Below the pieces are notes generated by a model. The model was not told the origin of the DNA, searched no databases, and saw nothing but the letters and a program-made list of their open reading frames with translations. Positions 36,771 to 46,115 of a stretch of 64,000 nucleotides of DNA are shown in pieces. Position 1 is the stretch's first letter. Each line of letters starts with the position of its first letter. The position numbers and the translations under genes are program-made. The DNA is from Pseudomonas graminis (GTDB lineage Bacteria; Pseudomonadota; Gammaproteobacteria; Pseudomonadales; Pseudomonadaceae), in contig NZ_MDEN01000057.1 in NCBI RefSeq assembly GCF_001705435.1, positions 1-64,000 of the forward strand, in the 5' to 3' direction.

Positions 36771-37712
36771 TTACTTGTTCACCGCCACTTGCACGGCGGA
36801 CGCTGCGTCTTTGCCATCGAAGGTTGTCACGCCATCCAGCCAGCGCTTCATGTCTTCAGGATGATCCTTGAGCCACTGGCGAGCAACGTCGGTTGGCGCC
36901 TTGCGGTCCATGATCGGCACCATCATCTGGCTTTCCTGAGCGGCCGTGAACTTCAGGTTGCTCATCAGCTTGCTGACGTTCGGGCAGCGCGATGCGTAAT
37001 CCGGCGCCGTGACCACGGAAACGGTCGCAGCGCCTTCACCCGGCCCGAACACATCTTCGCTGCCGGTCAGGTAGGCGATCTTCATGTTGATGTTCATCGG
37101 GTGCGGGGTCCAGCCAACGAATACCACCCATTCATTACGCTTGATCGCACGCTGCACCGCCGCGAGCATGCCTGCCTCCCCGGACTCGACCAACTGGAAA
37201 CCGCCGAGCCCGAACTGGTTCTTCTCGATCATGCCCTTGATGTTGGCGTTGGCGCCGGTGCCGGGCTCGATGCCGTAGATCTTGCCACCGAGTTTGTCTT
37301 TGAATTTTGCGATATCGCCGAATGTTTTTAATCCGCCTGACGCCACGTAATCCGGCACCGCCAGGGTTGCCTGGGCATCACTCATGCTCGGCACGTCGAG
37401 GACTTTGACCTGATTGGCGGCCACAAACGGCGCGATGTTCTTGTCCATCGCCGGCTTCCAGTAACCCATGAATACGTCGAGCCGATCGTCACGCAAACCG
37501 CCGAAGACGATTTGCTGAGCGGCGCTGGTCTGTTTGACCTCGTAGCCCATGTTCTGAAGCAGCACTTCGGCAACAGCGCTGGTGGCGACGACGTCCGTCC
37601 AGTTGACCACACCCATGCGCACGTTTTGGCATTTGGCGGCTTCTGCAGCCATCAGGGCGTTGCTGCTCAGCATCAACACAGCGCAACTGATATGACGAAT
37701 AAATGAGTTCAT
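36771..37712 (-). CDS. Choline/betaine-type ABC substrate-binding protein
   Basis: A 313-aa periplasmic binding protein of the OpuAC/ChoX group. It has a signal peptide (residues 1-22, cleavage after LMA) and the family landmarks NWTDV (about 37), GYWKPAMDK (about 83), EPGTGAN (about 149) and VGWTPHPMNINMK (about 199); the Trp residues form the quaternary-ammonium box. No permease or ATPase gene is next to it. It is thus an orphan, like BetX, CbcX and CaiX of Pseudomonas, which can share the CbcWV transporter. The partner gene is an esterase. Confidence 0.87.
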   Translation of the reverse strand: MNSFIRHISCAVLMLSSNALMAAEAAKCQNVRMGVVNWTDVVATSAVAEVLLQNMGYEVKQTSAAQQIVFGGLRDDRLDVFMGYWKPAMDKNIAPFVAANQVKVLDVPSMSDAQATLAVPDYVASGGLKTFGDIAKFKDKLGGKIYGIEPGTGANANIKGMIEKNQFGLGGFQLVESGEAGMLAAVQRAIKRNEWVVFVGWTPHPMNINMKIAYLTGSEDVFGPGEGAATVSVVTAPDYASRCPNVSKLMSNLKFTAAQESQMMVPIMDRKAPTDVARQWLKDHPEDMKRWLDGVTTFDGKDAASAVQVAVNK

Positions 37713-37912
37713 GGGTGCTCCTCGGGTCGGCTCGTTATTTTATTCAGCTCTTTTCGGCAGTTTTTCAAGGCTTGAAGACCCACGGCAATTCGGTGGCTGC
37801 CGCGTTGGTGCAAGGTACGCAGCAGGCCTGAGCAACAAGCGCACCAGCGCGACCTGTGCTTGCACTGGGGCGACATTGAATGAGGGGGATTAGAGGGCAC
37901 AGCAGAGAAAAT

Positions 37913-37943
37913 GATCGTTCCCACGCAGAGCGTGAGAACGATC
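37913..37943. repeat. Palindromic repeat downstream of paoC
   Basis: GATCGTTC and GAACGATC form the outer arms of a hairpin with inner CCACG/CGTG. This CGTTCCCACGC-type palindrome is a third repeat family common in Pseudomonas intergenic DNA. It may also end the pao transcript. Confidence 0.65.
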
Positions 37944-37965
37944 AGGGCACAAGATACGGCGTTGG

Positions 37966-40185
37966 TTACAGCACTTTATCCAGCGTAATCGGGAATTCCC
38001 GGACCCGCTTGCCCGTGGCGTGGTAGATGGCATTGGCAATGGCCGAGGCCACGCCGACGATGCCGATCTCGCCCACACCCTTGGAGCCCAGGTCATTGAC
38101 GATGCTGTCGTTCTCTTCCACGAACAGCACGTCGATCTCGCCGATGTCCGCGTTCACTGGAATGTGATACTCGGCCAGGCTGTGGTTCATGAAGCGCCCG
38201 AGGGTGTGGTCGGTCTGGCTTTCTTCCTGCAACGCCTGACCGATACCCCAGACCACGCCGCCGAGAATCTGGCTGCGCGCGGTTTTCGGATTGACCACAC
38301 GGCCCGCCGCAACGGCGTCGACCACCCGATTGACGCGGATAGTGCCCAGGTCTTCGTCCACCAGCACTTCGACGAATACCGCCGAGTGCGTCGCCGTCGA
38401 GTAGCCTTCGCGCTTGTCGTCAGGCTTGGCGTCGATCTGCACTTCAAGCGTCTCGTGGGACGACTCGCGGACAATGTCGGCGTAAGCAAAACGCTCATCG
38501 TCGATGAGCAGATAACCGTCGCCGTAACCCACATCGGCCATGTCCACCACCGCGTATTGCGGATGCGCCATGCGAACGGCGTCGAGCAACTTGGCGCGCA
38601 AGGCACGACAGGCCTGCTGCACCGCCGTGCCCACGGACGACACCGTGAACGAGCCACCCTGCAATGGCGACGTCGGCAGCGAAGAATCACCCAGTACGAA
38701 GGTGACGTCCTCAGGCTTCACGCCAGCGGCCTCAGCGGCGATCTGGGTCATGACCGTGTAAGTGCCAGTGCCGATGTCGGTGGTGGCGCTGCTGACGGTG
38801 ATCTTGCCGCTGCTGTCGATACTGGCCTTGGCGCTGGCGGGCATCTGCATGGCTTCCCATACACCGCCGGCCATGCCCCAACCCACCAGTTGCCGGCCCT
38901 GACGCATGCTGCGCGGCTCGGGGTTGCGCTTGCTCCAGCCGAAACGCTCGGCGCCTTGTTCGTAACACGCCAGCAGTTCTTTACTGGAATACGGCTTGCC
39001 TTCGTTGCCGTTGCTGTCGGCAAAGTTGATCACTCGCAGCTGCACGGGGTCGATACCGGCCGCAATGGCCAGCTCGTCCATCGCACATTCCAGCGCGACC
39101 ATGCCGGAAGCGGCGCCCGGTGCGCGCATGTCCAGCGGCGTGTAAACGTCCAGCGGCGCGAGCTTGTAGCTCAATGCCACGTTGTCGCACTGATAGAGCA
39201 TGCCGCTCCATTCAACGACGTGCTCGGCAAAGTCCTCAAAGCGCGAGGTCTGACCGATGGCGTCGTGGGCGACCGCCATCAGCTTGCCGTCTTTGGACGC
39301 CCCGAGCCGCATGTGCTGCAAGGTTTGCGGACGATAGCCGAAGGTAAACATCTGCTGGCGGGTCAGGGTCAGACGCACCGAACGCTGGAGCTTCAATGCC
39401 GCCATGACGGCCAGCGGCAACTGGTATTGCGGACGCAGGCCGGAACCGAAGGCGCCACCGACGAAGGCTGCGAGGATGCGGATCTTCTCTTTCTCCAGAC
39501 CGAACACACTGTGCAGGTAGTCCTGGCAGTTCTGCGTGCCTTGGGTTTTATCGTGGATCTCCAGGCTGCCGTCAGCCTTGAAGAACACCGTGGAGGCGTG
39601 CGGCTCCATCGGGTTGTGGTGTTCGTTGGGCGTGCTGTAGTGGCTGTCGACCGTGACCGCCGCCTGGGCGAATGCGCCCGAAAAATCCCCACGCGGTTTC
39701 GGCGTTTCGGCCGGCGCGGTGTGGGCGTCACTCTGACCCACACTGAGGTCGGTCTGGTGCGGCTTGGTTTCGTACTCAATGCGCACGAGGGAGCCGGCAT
39801 GCCGCGCCAGTTCAAGGGTGTCTGCCACTACCAGCGCCAGAGGCTGGCCGCTGTAAAGCACGTGGTCGTTGTAGAACGGGCGGAACGGCGAGCCTTCGGC
39901 GGCGTCGGCGTCCTGATAGTCCTCGTCATAGCTGGCGATGTGCGGGCGATTGGTGTGATCGATAACCGCGATCACGCCAGGGACCGCCAGCGCTTGCGAG
40001 GCATCGATACGCACGACGCGACCCGAGGCGATAGTGCTGGAGACCACGCTGGCATGCAGCAGGCCTGCCTCCGGGTACTCGCCGGCGTAGCGGGCCTGGC
40101 CGGTGACTTTCAGGCGTCCATCGACGCGGTCCATCGGTTGGCCCAGCGCGGAGGCCGTTCCCGGGGTGGGTGTATTGGCGTTCAT
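37966..40185 (-). CDS. paoC: Molybdenum-cofactor subunit of PaoABC-like aldehyde oxidoreductase
   Basis: A 739-aa xanthine-oxidase-family subunit that binds molybdopterin cytosine dinucleotide. Segments of the active site are visible: FVGGAFGSGLRPQ (about 268-280), LDMRAPGAASGMVALE (about 355-370), QGGSFTVSSVGTAV (about 510-523) and the catalytic Glu in GSKGVGEIGIVG (near 700). It oxidises aldehydes to acids with water as oxygen source. The ATG at 40185 overlaps the stop of paoB by 1 nt and has GGGAGG upstream, so the longer open frame is not used. Confidence 0.88.
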   Translation of the reverse strand: MNANTPTPGTASALGQPMDRVDGRLKVTGQARYAGEYPEAGLLHASVVSSTIASGRVVRIDASQALAVPGVIAVIDHTNRPHIASYDEDYQDADAAEGSPFRPFYNDHVLYSGQPLALVVADTLELARHAGSLVRIEYETKPHQTDLSVGQSDAHTAPAETPKPRGDFSGAFAQAAVTVDSHYSTPNEHHNPMEPHASTVFFKADGSLEIHDKTQGTQNCQDYLHSVFGLEKEKIRILAAFVGGAFGSGLRPQYQLPLAVMAALKLQRSVRLTLTRQQMFTFGYRPQTLQHMRLGASKDGKLMAVAHDAIGQTSRFEDFAEHVVEWSGMLYQCDNVALSYKLAPLDVYTPLDMRAPGAASGMVALECAMDELAIAAGIDPVQLRVINFADSNGNEGKPYSSKELLACYEQGAERFGWSKRNPEPRSMRQGRQLVGWGMAGGVWEAMQMPASAKASIDSSGKITVSSATTDIGTGTYTVMTQIAAEAAGVKPEDVTFVLGDSSLPTSPLQGGSFTVSSVGTAVQQACRALRAKLLDAVRMAHPQYAVVDMADVGYGDGYLLIDDERFAYADIVRESSHETLEVQIDAKPDDKREGYSTATHSAVFVEVLVDEDLGTIRVNRVVDAVAAGRVVNPKTARSQILGGVVWGIGQALQEESQTDHTLGRFMNHSLAEYHIPVNADIGEIDVLFVEENDSIVNDLGSKGVGEIGIVGVASAIANAIYHATGKRVREFPITLDKVL

Positions 40186-41171
40186 TAAACAGTTCCTCCC
40201 AAGGTGGCATCGCTCAAGGCGCGAACGATCGCGCGGCGGGCCAGCTTGATCTTGAAAGCGTTGTGCGCCAGCGGCTGAGCGTCGCGCAGCATCGCGTCGG
40301 CGGCGGCAACAAAGTTTTCCCGCGAGACCGGCTGACCTTTGAGCGACTGCTCGACGGCCGTGTCGCGCCAAGGTTTGTGCGCCACGCCACCCAGGGCGAT
40401 GCGCACGTCACGGATGACATCGCCATCAAGCTCGACAGCAGCGGCCACTGAGATCAGGGCAAAGGCGTAAGAGGCGCGGTCACGGATTTTCAGGTAGTGG
40501 CTGTGCTGCTGAAAACGTGGCGCTGGCAGCTCGACAGCGGTGATCAGTTCATCGTCGGCGAGCTGGTTGTCGCGCTGCGGCGCATCTCCCGGCAAGCGAT
40601 GGAAGTCAGCGAACTCGATCACCCGGGCACCGGCGCGCCCCTGGACGTGGACGCGGGCTTCGAGCGCAGCCAGGGCCACGCACATATCCGAGGGGTGAGT
40701 CGCGACGCAGGCATCGCTGGCGCCCAGGATCGCGTGGATGCGGTTCAGGCCCTCTTTCGCCGGGCAACCCGTGCCAGGCTCGCGCTTGTTGCACGGCACG
40801 GTTGAGTCGTAGAAGTAGTAGCAGCGGGTGCGCTGCAACAGGTTGCCACCGGTGCTCGCCATGTTGCGCAACTGCGGCGAGGCGCCCGCCAGAATGGCTT
40901 GGGACAGCAGCGGATAATCGCGCTCGATCAGCGGATGCCAGGCCAGGTCGGCGTTACTCACCAGCGCGCCGATCATCAGGCCGCCACTGTCGGTTGCGCG
41001 GACGTCTTTGAGCGGCAGCCCGGTGATGTCGATCAGGTGCTCGGGGCGGGCGATGTTTTCTTTCATCAAATCCAGCAGGTTCGTACCGCCTGCGATGAAC
41101 CGGCTGGCAGGGCCTGCAAGATTGACCGCCTGAGCGATGTCGGACGGCTTGCTGTAGCTGAAGGGATTCAT
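40185..41171 (-). CDS. paoB: FAD/[4Fe-4S] subunit of PaoABC-like aldehyde oxidoreductase
   Basis: A 328-aa FAD-binding subunit. FAD contact motifs FIAGGTNLLDLMKEN (about 24-38) and ASTGGNLLQRTRC (about 110-122) are present. A cysteine-rich insert, RCYYFYDSTVPCNKREPGTGC (C at about 122, 132 and 141), corresponds to the extra [4Fe-4S] cluster described for E. coli PaoB. The start ATG overlaps the paoA stop in ATGA, indicating coupled translation. It carries electrons from the 2Fe-2S subunit to the acceptor. Confidence 0.87.
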   Translation of the reverse strand: MNPFSYSKPSDIAQAVNLAGPASRFIAGGTNLLDLMKENIARPEHLIDITGLPLKDVRATDSGGLMIGALVSNADLAWHPLIERDYPLLSQAILAGASPQLRNMASTGGNLLQRTRCYYFYDSTVPCNKREPGTGCPAKEGLNRIHAILGASDACVATHPSDMCVALAALEARVHVQGRAGARVIEFADFHRLPGDAPQRDNQLADDELITAVELPAPRFQQHSHYLKIRDRASYAFALISVAAAVELDGDVIRDVRIALGGVAHKPWRDTAVEQSLKGQPVSRENFVAAADAMLRDAQPLAHNAFKIKLARRAIVRALSDATLGGTV

Positions 41172-41692
41172 TGGCCGCGCCCTCCCTGATCCGGTGCGGC
41201 ATTCATTGATGGCAAGACTTCCACCACCGCCGCGCGGATGTTGCTGTAGGCGCCGCAACGGCACAGGTTGCCGCTCATCAGTTCTTTCACTTCGTCGTCG
41301 GTGCTGGCGCGGCCTTCGTTGGCCAGGCCGACTGCCGAGCAGATCTGCCCGGGCGTGCAGTAGCCGCACTGGAAGGCGTCATGTTTGATGAACGCTTGCT
41401 GCATCGGGTGCAGCGTGTCGCCTTCGGCAAGCCCTTCGATCGTGGTCAGCTCGGCGCCGTCACACATGATCGCCAGGGTCAGGCACGCATTGATGCGTTT
41501 GCCATCGCGCAGCACGGTGCATGCACCGCATTGGCCGTGGTCACAGCCCTTTTTGGTGCCGACCAGATCGAGCTGCTCGCGCAGCATATCCAGCAGCGTG
41601 GTCCAGGGCTGCACGTCCACTTGTCGGGTCTGGCCGTTCAACGTCAGGGCGATGGAATGCCCTGCGAACGCCTGTTCATTGGTTGCACTCAT
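41168..41692 (-). CDS. paoA: 2Fe-2S subunit of PaoABC-like aldehyde oxidoreductase
   Basis: A 174-aa ferredoxin-like subunit with two [2Fe-2S] clusters: GCDHGQCGACTVL with a later Cys (about 50-75), and CGYCTPGQ ... CRCGAY (about 110-150). Unlike E. coli PaoA, whose complex is periplasmic, no twin-arginine signal precedes the domain (start MSATNEQAFAGHS), so this complex should be cytoplasmic. GAGG precedes the ATG. Operon order is paoA-paoB-paoC. No PaoD/XdhC-like maturation gene follows. Confidence 0.87.
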   Translation of the reverse strand: MSATNEQAFAGHSIALTLNGQTRQVDVQPWTTLLDMLREQLDLVGTKKGCDHGQCGACTVLRDGKRINACLTLAIMCDGAELTTIEGLAEGDTLHPMQQAFIKHDAFQCGYCTPGQICSAVGLANEGRASTDDEVKELMSGNLCRCGAYSNIRAAVVEVLPSMNAAPDQGGRGQ

Positions 41693-41998
41693 GGGAAGCC
41701 TCACGGTAGGTACTCGATCAGCGCAGTGATCTGCGTCTTAAGGGGTACGACTTGTGTGGTTTCGGAAACGTTCAGGGTTTGTGATGAGCGTTTTGACGCA
41801 GCGGGGCGCCCGGATGGGGCAAGCCGATCCGGACATTTGCAATCCGACGACACGCGCCAGGCCCCATCGCCCGGAGCTGCTGGTATGATGCGCGGCTTTT
41901 TGCAACTGGCAGAATTTGTGCAAGCCGTTTCGGTGAGCTGTGCTTTGCTGTTTCAGTCGACTACATAAATGACGCGGAGCGTCACCGGGGAGCCTTAA
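41693..41998. other. Divergent region between paoA and the purine permease
   Basis: These 306 bp have no gene. A TATGAT -10-like hexamer is at 41884-41889. Just before the permease there is a small hairpin GACGC-GGA-GCGTC (41971-41983) followed by the GGGGAG Shine-Dalgarno (41986-41991). GGA in a loop beside a GGA-containing ribosome site is the layout of RsmA/CsrA targets; this is suggestive only. Confidence 0.35.
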
Positions 41999-43291
41999 AT
42001 GCTGGAGCGGTTGTTTCAACTCAGGGCACATAACACCAATGTGCGCACCGAAATTCTGGCCGGGGTCACCACCTTCCTGGCCATGGCCTACATCCTGTTC
42101 GTAAACCCGAGCATTCTTGGCGAGACCGGCATGGACAAGGGCGCGATCTTTGTCGCTACCTGCCTGGCGGCGGCCATCGGCTCCACAGTCATGGGGCTGA
42201 TCGCCAACTACCCGATCGCGCTGGCGCCGGGCATGGGCCTGAATGCCTTCTTCACCTACACCGTGGTGCTGCACATGGGCCACACCTGGCAAGTAGCGCT
42301 GGGCGCGGTGTTCATTTCGGCAGTGATGTTTTTCCTGCTGTCGATCTTCCGCATCCGCGAATGGATCATCAACAGCATCCCGCTGCCGCTGCGCTCGGCC
42401 ATTGCCGCCGGTATCGGCCTGTTCCTGGCGCTGATTGCGCTGCACAACGCCGGCATCGTGGTGACTAACCCGGCCACCATGGTTGGCCTGGGCGATCTGG
42501 CCAAACCGGCACCGATTCTTGCGGCGCTGGGCTTCGCACTGATCGTGGCCCTGGAAGCCCTGAAAATACGCGGCGCCGTGCTGATCGGCATTCTGGCCGT
42601 CACCATCATTTCTATTGTGATGGGCTTCTCGCCGTTCGGCGGTGTGGTGTCGATGCCGCCTTCACTGGCGCCGACCTTCCTGCAGCTGGACATTCCCGGC
42701 GCACTGAACATCGGTCTGGTCAGCGTGATTTTCTCCTTCCTGTTCGTCGACCTGTTCGACAACTCCGGCACCCTGATCGGCGTCGCCAAGCGTGCGGGCC
42801 TGATGGGCAAGGACGGCCACATGCCGAAGATGGGCCGTGCGCTGATCGCCGACAGCACCGCGGCCATGGCCGGTTCTCTGCTGGGCACCTCGACCACCAC
42901 CAGTTACATCGAATCCGCGGCGGGCGTGAGTGCCGGCGGCCGGACCGGTCTGACGGCTATCGTGGTTGCCGTGCTGTTTCTGCTCGCACTGTTTTTCGCG
43001 CCGCTGGCTGGCAGCGTTCCAGCATTCGCCACCGCCCCTGCCCTGCTGTTCGTGGCTGTGTTGATGACCTCGGGCCTTGCCGAAATCAACTGGGACGACA
43101 TCACTGAAGCAGCACCTGTGGTGATCACCGCACTGGCCATGCCATTCACGTATTCGATCGCCAACGGCATCGCCTTTGGCTTCATTTCCTGGACCGTGAT
43201 CAAGCTGTTGTCGGGCCGGGGCCGCGAGCTGAATTCGGCGCTGGTCGTGCTGTCGATTCTGTTCGTGATCAAGCTGGGCTTTTATCCATGA
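41999..43291 (+). CDS. AzgA-type adenine/hypoxanthine/guanine permease
   Basis: A 430-aa membrane carrier with about 12-14 helices of the NCS2/AzgA branch. Landmarks are [20 protein letters not shown] (about 18-37), [18 protein letters not shown] (about 70-87), [17 protein letters not shown] (about 248-264) and [22 protein letters not shown] (about 300-321), all conserved in proton-coupled purine importers such as E. coli AdeP/PurP. It overlaps trmA by 4 nt. The two make a transcriptional pair without an obvious functional link. Confidence 0.92.
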   Translation: MLERLFQLRAHNTNVRTEILAGVTTFLAMAYILFVNPSILGETGMDKGAIFVATCLAAAIGSTVMGLIANYPIALAPGMGLNAFFTYTVVLHMGHTWQVALGAVFISAVMFFLLSIFRIREWIINSIPLPLRSAIAAGIGLFLALIALHNAGIVVTNPATMVGLGDLAKPAPILAALGFALIVALEALKIRGAVLIGILAVTIISIVMGFSPFGGVVSMPPSLAPTFLQLDIPGALNIGLVSVIFSFLFVDLFDNSGTLIGVAKRAGLMGKDGHMPKMGRALIADSTAAMAGSLLGTSTTTSYIESAAGVSAGGRTGLTAIVVAVLFLLALFFAPLAGSVPAFATAPALLFVAVLMTSGLAEINWDDITEAAPVVITALAMPFTYSIANGIAFGFISWTVIKLLSGRGRELNSALVVLSILFVIKLGFYP

Positions 43292-44373
43292 GTTCTACGT
43301 TCGACCCTGCAAACTACGCCGCTCAGCTCGATGAAAAGGCCGCGCGCCTGCGCGAGCTACTGGCGCCTTTCGAGGCGCCCGAGCCTCAGGTCTTCAATTC
43401 GCCGCGCGAGCACTACCGCTTGCGCGCCGAGTTCCGCCTGTGGCGCGACGACGGCAAGCGTCACTATGCGATGTTCGCGCCGGGGGACAAGCACACGCCG
43501 ATCCTGATCAACGACTTCCCTATTGCCAGCCAGCAGATCAACGCGCTGATGCCGGTGCTGCGGGATCGCTGGGAGGCCAGCAAGACCCTCAATCACAAGC
43601 TGTTTCAGGTGGATTTTCTGACCACGCTGGCCGGCGACGGCATGATCACCCTGTGCTATCACCGCCCGCTGGATGAGGCCTGGCAAGTCGAGGCGGAGCA
43701 ATTGGCGGCTGATCTGAAGGTCAGTGTGATTGGCCGCTCGAAAGGGCAGCGACTGGTGATTGGCCGCGATTACGTGACCGAGCAGCTGGACGTCGCTGGC
43801 CGGACTTTCAGTTATCGCCAGCCGGAGGGCGCGTTCACCCAGCCCAACGGCACGGTAAACCAGAAAATGCTGAGCTGGGCGTATGACGCGCTGGGCGACC
43901 GCGACGATGATTTGCTGGAGCTGTATTGCGGCAATGGCAACTTCACGCTGCCGTTGGCGACCCGCGTGCGCAAGGTACTGGCGACCGAGATCAGCAAGAC
44001 GTCGGTCAACGCGGCGCTGAGTAACCTGGCGGACAACGCTGTGGATAACGTGTCGCTGGTGCGACTGTCGGCTGAGGAGCTGACAGAAGCCCTGAATGAG
44101 GTGCGCCCGTTTCGTCGTCTGGCCGGTGTCGACCTGAAAAGCTACGACTTCGGCAGCGTGTTCGTCGACCCGCCCCGCGCCGGCATGGACCCAGACACGT
44201 GCGAGCTGACGCGACGTTTTGAGCGCATCCTGTACATCTCGTGCAACCCGGAAACCCTGGCCGCCAACATCGCACAACTGCACGACACCCACCGGGTCGA
44301 GCGGTGCGCGCTGTTTGATCAGTTTCCGTATACCCATCACATGGAGTCGGGGGTTTTGCTGGTTCGCCGCTGA
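43288..44373 (+). CDS. trmA: tRNA (uracil-5-)-methyltransferase TrmA
   Basis: A 361-aa enzyme that makes T54 in tRNA. It has the SAM-binding [15 protein letters not shown] (about 210-224), the DPPRAGMD motif (about 294-301) and the nucleophile Cys in [12 protein letters not shown] (about 318-329). The N-terminal part is the TrmA-specific domain without an Fe-S cluster. The start ATG overlaps the permease stop (ATGA). It also acts on a tmRNA loop in E. coli. Confidence 0.95.
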   Translation: MSSTFDPANYAAQLDEKAARLRELLAPFEAPEPQVFNSPREHYRLRAEFRLWRDDGKRHYAMFAPGDKHTPILINDFPIASQQINALMPVLRDRWEASKTLNHKLFQVDFLTTLAGDGMITLCYHRPLDEAWQVEAEQLAADLKVSVIGRSKGQRLVIGRDYVTEQLDVAGRTFSYRQPEGAFTQPNGTVNQKMLSWAYDALGDRDDDLLELYCGNGNFTLPLATRVRKVLATEISKTSVNAALSNLADNAVDNVSLVRLSAEELTEALNEVRPFRRLAGVDLKSYDFGSVFVDPPRAGMDPDTCELTRRFERILYISCNPETLAANIAQLHDTHRVERCALFDQFPYTHHMESGVLLVRR

Positions 44374-44388
44374 CAGCGCGATTCCGTC

Positions 44389-44444
44389 GTTCCCGGCTGA
44401 AGCCGGTCCTACTATCATCAGTAGGACCGGCTTCAGCCGGGAAC
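44389..44444. repeat. Perfect inverted REP pair after trmA
   Basis: A 24-bp arm (GTTCCCGGCTGAAGCCGGTC plus CTAC) is followed by 8 nt and its exact complement. It is the tightest REP pair in the window, begins 16 nt after the trmA stop and may act as its terminator or RNA stabiliser. Confidence 0.92.
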
Positions 44445-44576
44445 AGGCCTTCTGATCTCCATGCGCCCGCAGCATATCCCGCACCATCCATCATTAAATT
44501 CCTGACAGCTAGCGGCGAACCGCGCCAGACCGGTGTATAACTCTCGGCCGTCTTTCGCTTCGATGGATGCCTTGCC

Positions 44577-45869
44577 TTGAGCTCCGAATCGCCCGCCTCA
44601 TCGTCTGAATCTTCCGCCAAAAGCGCCCTGCGGCTGCCCGGCTTTTTCGCCTTCCTGACCGCGCGCCTTGCTGCCGTTTTCGCCATGCAGATTCAGGCGG
44701 TGGTTGTCGCCTGGCAGGTCTACGACATGACCCGCAGCCCGATTTCGCTGGCGTATGTAGGCCTCGCGCAGTTCATTCCCATGCTGCTGCTGTTGATGCC
44801 GGCCGGCGACTTGATCGACCGCTATGATCGCAAGATGATCCTGACCATCAGTTGGTCGGTGCAAGCCGTATGCAGCCTGATGCTGATGCTGTTCTCTGTG
44901 ACCCATCATCAAGACACACGGCTGATTTACGCCACCCTCGCCTTGTTCGGTTGCGCGAGGGCGTTCACCGGGCCGGCGTTGCAGAGCCTGCTGCCACAAG
45001 TCGTCCCGCGTGAAAAACTCGCGTCGGCCATCGCCACCAACAGCATGATCATGCGCATTGCAACCATCGCCGGGCCGCTAGTCGGCGGCGGTCTGTATGC
45101 AGCAGGCGGCGGCGGGCTGACCTATTCCGTGTGCATGGCCAGCTTCATCGCTGGCGTGCTGTTGCTGATCCGCGTGCCGGTGCTGTACGCCGGCAAAAAG
45201 CAGATTCTCGAATCCACGGCCTGGAAGCGTTTCACCGCCGGCATCGCCTTCATCCGCTCGCGGCCGATTATCCTCGGCACCATCTCACTGGATCTATTCG
45301 CGGTGCTACTCGGCGGCGTGGTGGCGCTGCTGCCGATTTATGCCCACGAAGTGCTGCACCTGGGCCCCCAAGGGCTGGGCGCGCTGCGCAGCGCGATGAG
45401 TCTGGGTGAGGTCAGCACGGGTCTGTATTTGAGTTTCCGGCCTTTTGATCGACACGTCGGTCTGGTCATGTTCATCGCCGTCGCGGTGTTCGGCGTCGCC
45501 AATCTGGTGTTCGCCCTGTCGACGCTGTTCTGGCTGTCGCTGCTGGCTTTGATGATCGCCGGTGCGGCGGATATGGTCAGCGTCTATATCCGCTCCACAC
45601 TGGTGCAATTCTCGACGCCGGACGACATGCGCGGGCGGGTCAATGCGGTGAATATGTTGTTTATCGGTTCGTCCAACGAGCTGGGCGAATTCCGCGCCGG
45701 CAGCAGCGCGGCGCTCTGGGGGGCCGTGCCCGCCGCGATCATCGGCGGCGTGTGCACACTGGGTGTCGTTGGCGCCTGGATGGTTGGCTTCAAGGCCCTG
45801 CGCCAGGTGAACCGCTTGGCCGACGCCTCGCCGGTCGAGACCATCGAGAAGCAGACGGCGCGGGTTTGA
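44577..45869 (+). CDS. MFS transporter (EntS/MFS_3-like)
   Basis: A 430-aa protein with 12 predicted helices. The loop PAGDLIDRYDRKMIL (about 75-89) is the MFS motif A, and the sequence GCARAFTGPALQSLLPQVVPREKLASAIA is typical of the EntS/MFS_3 exporter group. No ATG is available in this frame before the first helix; translation seems to start at TTG (44577). Nearby ATGs at 44563 and 44567 are in other frames. The substrate is unknown; some relatives export siderophores, but no siderophore genes are near. Confidence 0.85.
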   Translation: MSSESPASSSESSAKSALRLPGFFAFLTARLAAVFAMQIQAVVVAWQVYDMTRSPISLAYVGLAQFIPMLLLLMPAGDLIDRYDRKMILTISWSVQAVCSLMLMLFSVTHHQDTRLIYATLALFGCARAFTGPALQSLLPQVVPREKLASAIATNSMIMRIATIAGPLVGGGLYAAGGGGLTYSVCMASFIAGVLLLIRVPVLYAGKKQILESTAWKRFTAGIAFIRSRPIILGTISLDLFAVLLGGVVALLPIYAHEVLHLGPQGLGALRSAMSLGEVSTGLYLSFRPFDRHVGLVMFIAVAVFGVANLVFALSTLFWLSLLALMIAGAADMVSVYIRSTLVQFSTPDDMRGRVNAVNMLFIGSSNELGEFRAGSSAALWGAVPAAIIGGVCTLGVVGAWMVGFKALRQVNRLADASPVETIEKQTARV

Positions 45870-45974
45870 TGTAAGCGCTCTCGGGTATTTACTGTTGGCG
45901 CGCACCCTCTGCGCGCCACGCGAATCCGGCAGTTTCCAGCCCTTTTGAACGACTACTGCGGCGAACATCACCCG

Positions 45975-45992
45975 TTACGGAATCTTCCGTAA
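45975..45992. promoter_or_regulatory. 18-bp palindrome upstream of hcp
   Basis: TTACGGAA-TC-TTCCGTAA is a perfect inverted repeat with 8-bp arms, ending 123 bp before the hcp ATG. The size and symmetry suit a dimeric regulator. The other neighbour ends 105 bp to the left, so it is most likely linked to hcp. Confidence 0.45.
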
Positions 45993-46080
45993 GACGTGCC
46001 AAGGGACCAGTGTAGGACCGTTCTGAAAATCACTTTCAGCCCCCCTCGCCGCGCTTCAAAGCCCAATGCCCTCTCCCTAT

Positions 46081-46106
46081 CCTTGCTGGATCTGACCTCA
46101 GCAAGG
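46081..46106 (+). promoter_or_regulatory. hcp: Hairpin covering the hcp ribosome-binding site
   Basis: CCTTGCTG (46081-46088) and CAGCAAGG (46099-46106) form an 8-bp stem with a 10-nt loop. The 3' arm contains most of the AAGGA Shine-Dalgarno of hcp, and a second GGA lies at the start of the loop. This layout resembles RsmA/CsrA-regulated leaders; type VI genes in Pseudomonas are often under Gac/Rsm control. The hairpin is seen directly; the regulation is inferred. Confidence 0.5.
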
Positions 46107-46115
46107 ACACGCAGC

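Noticed and set aside
37913..37943. Possible transcription-factor operator palindrome
   Set aside because: The same kind of CGTTCCCACGC palindrome is widespread in Pseudomonas intergenic DNA, so it was listed as a repeat instead.
38020..40188. Open frame of 722 codons on the plus strand
   Set aside because: Complement of paoC, with no recognisable motif and the composition of an antisense frame.
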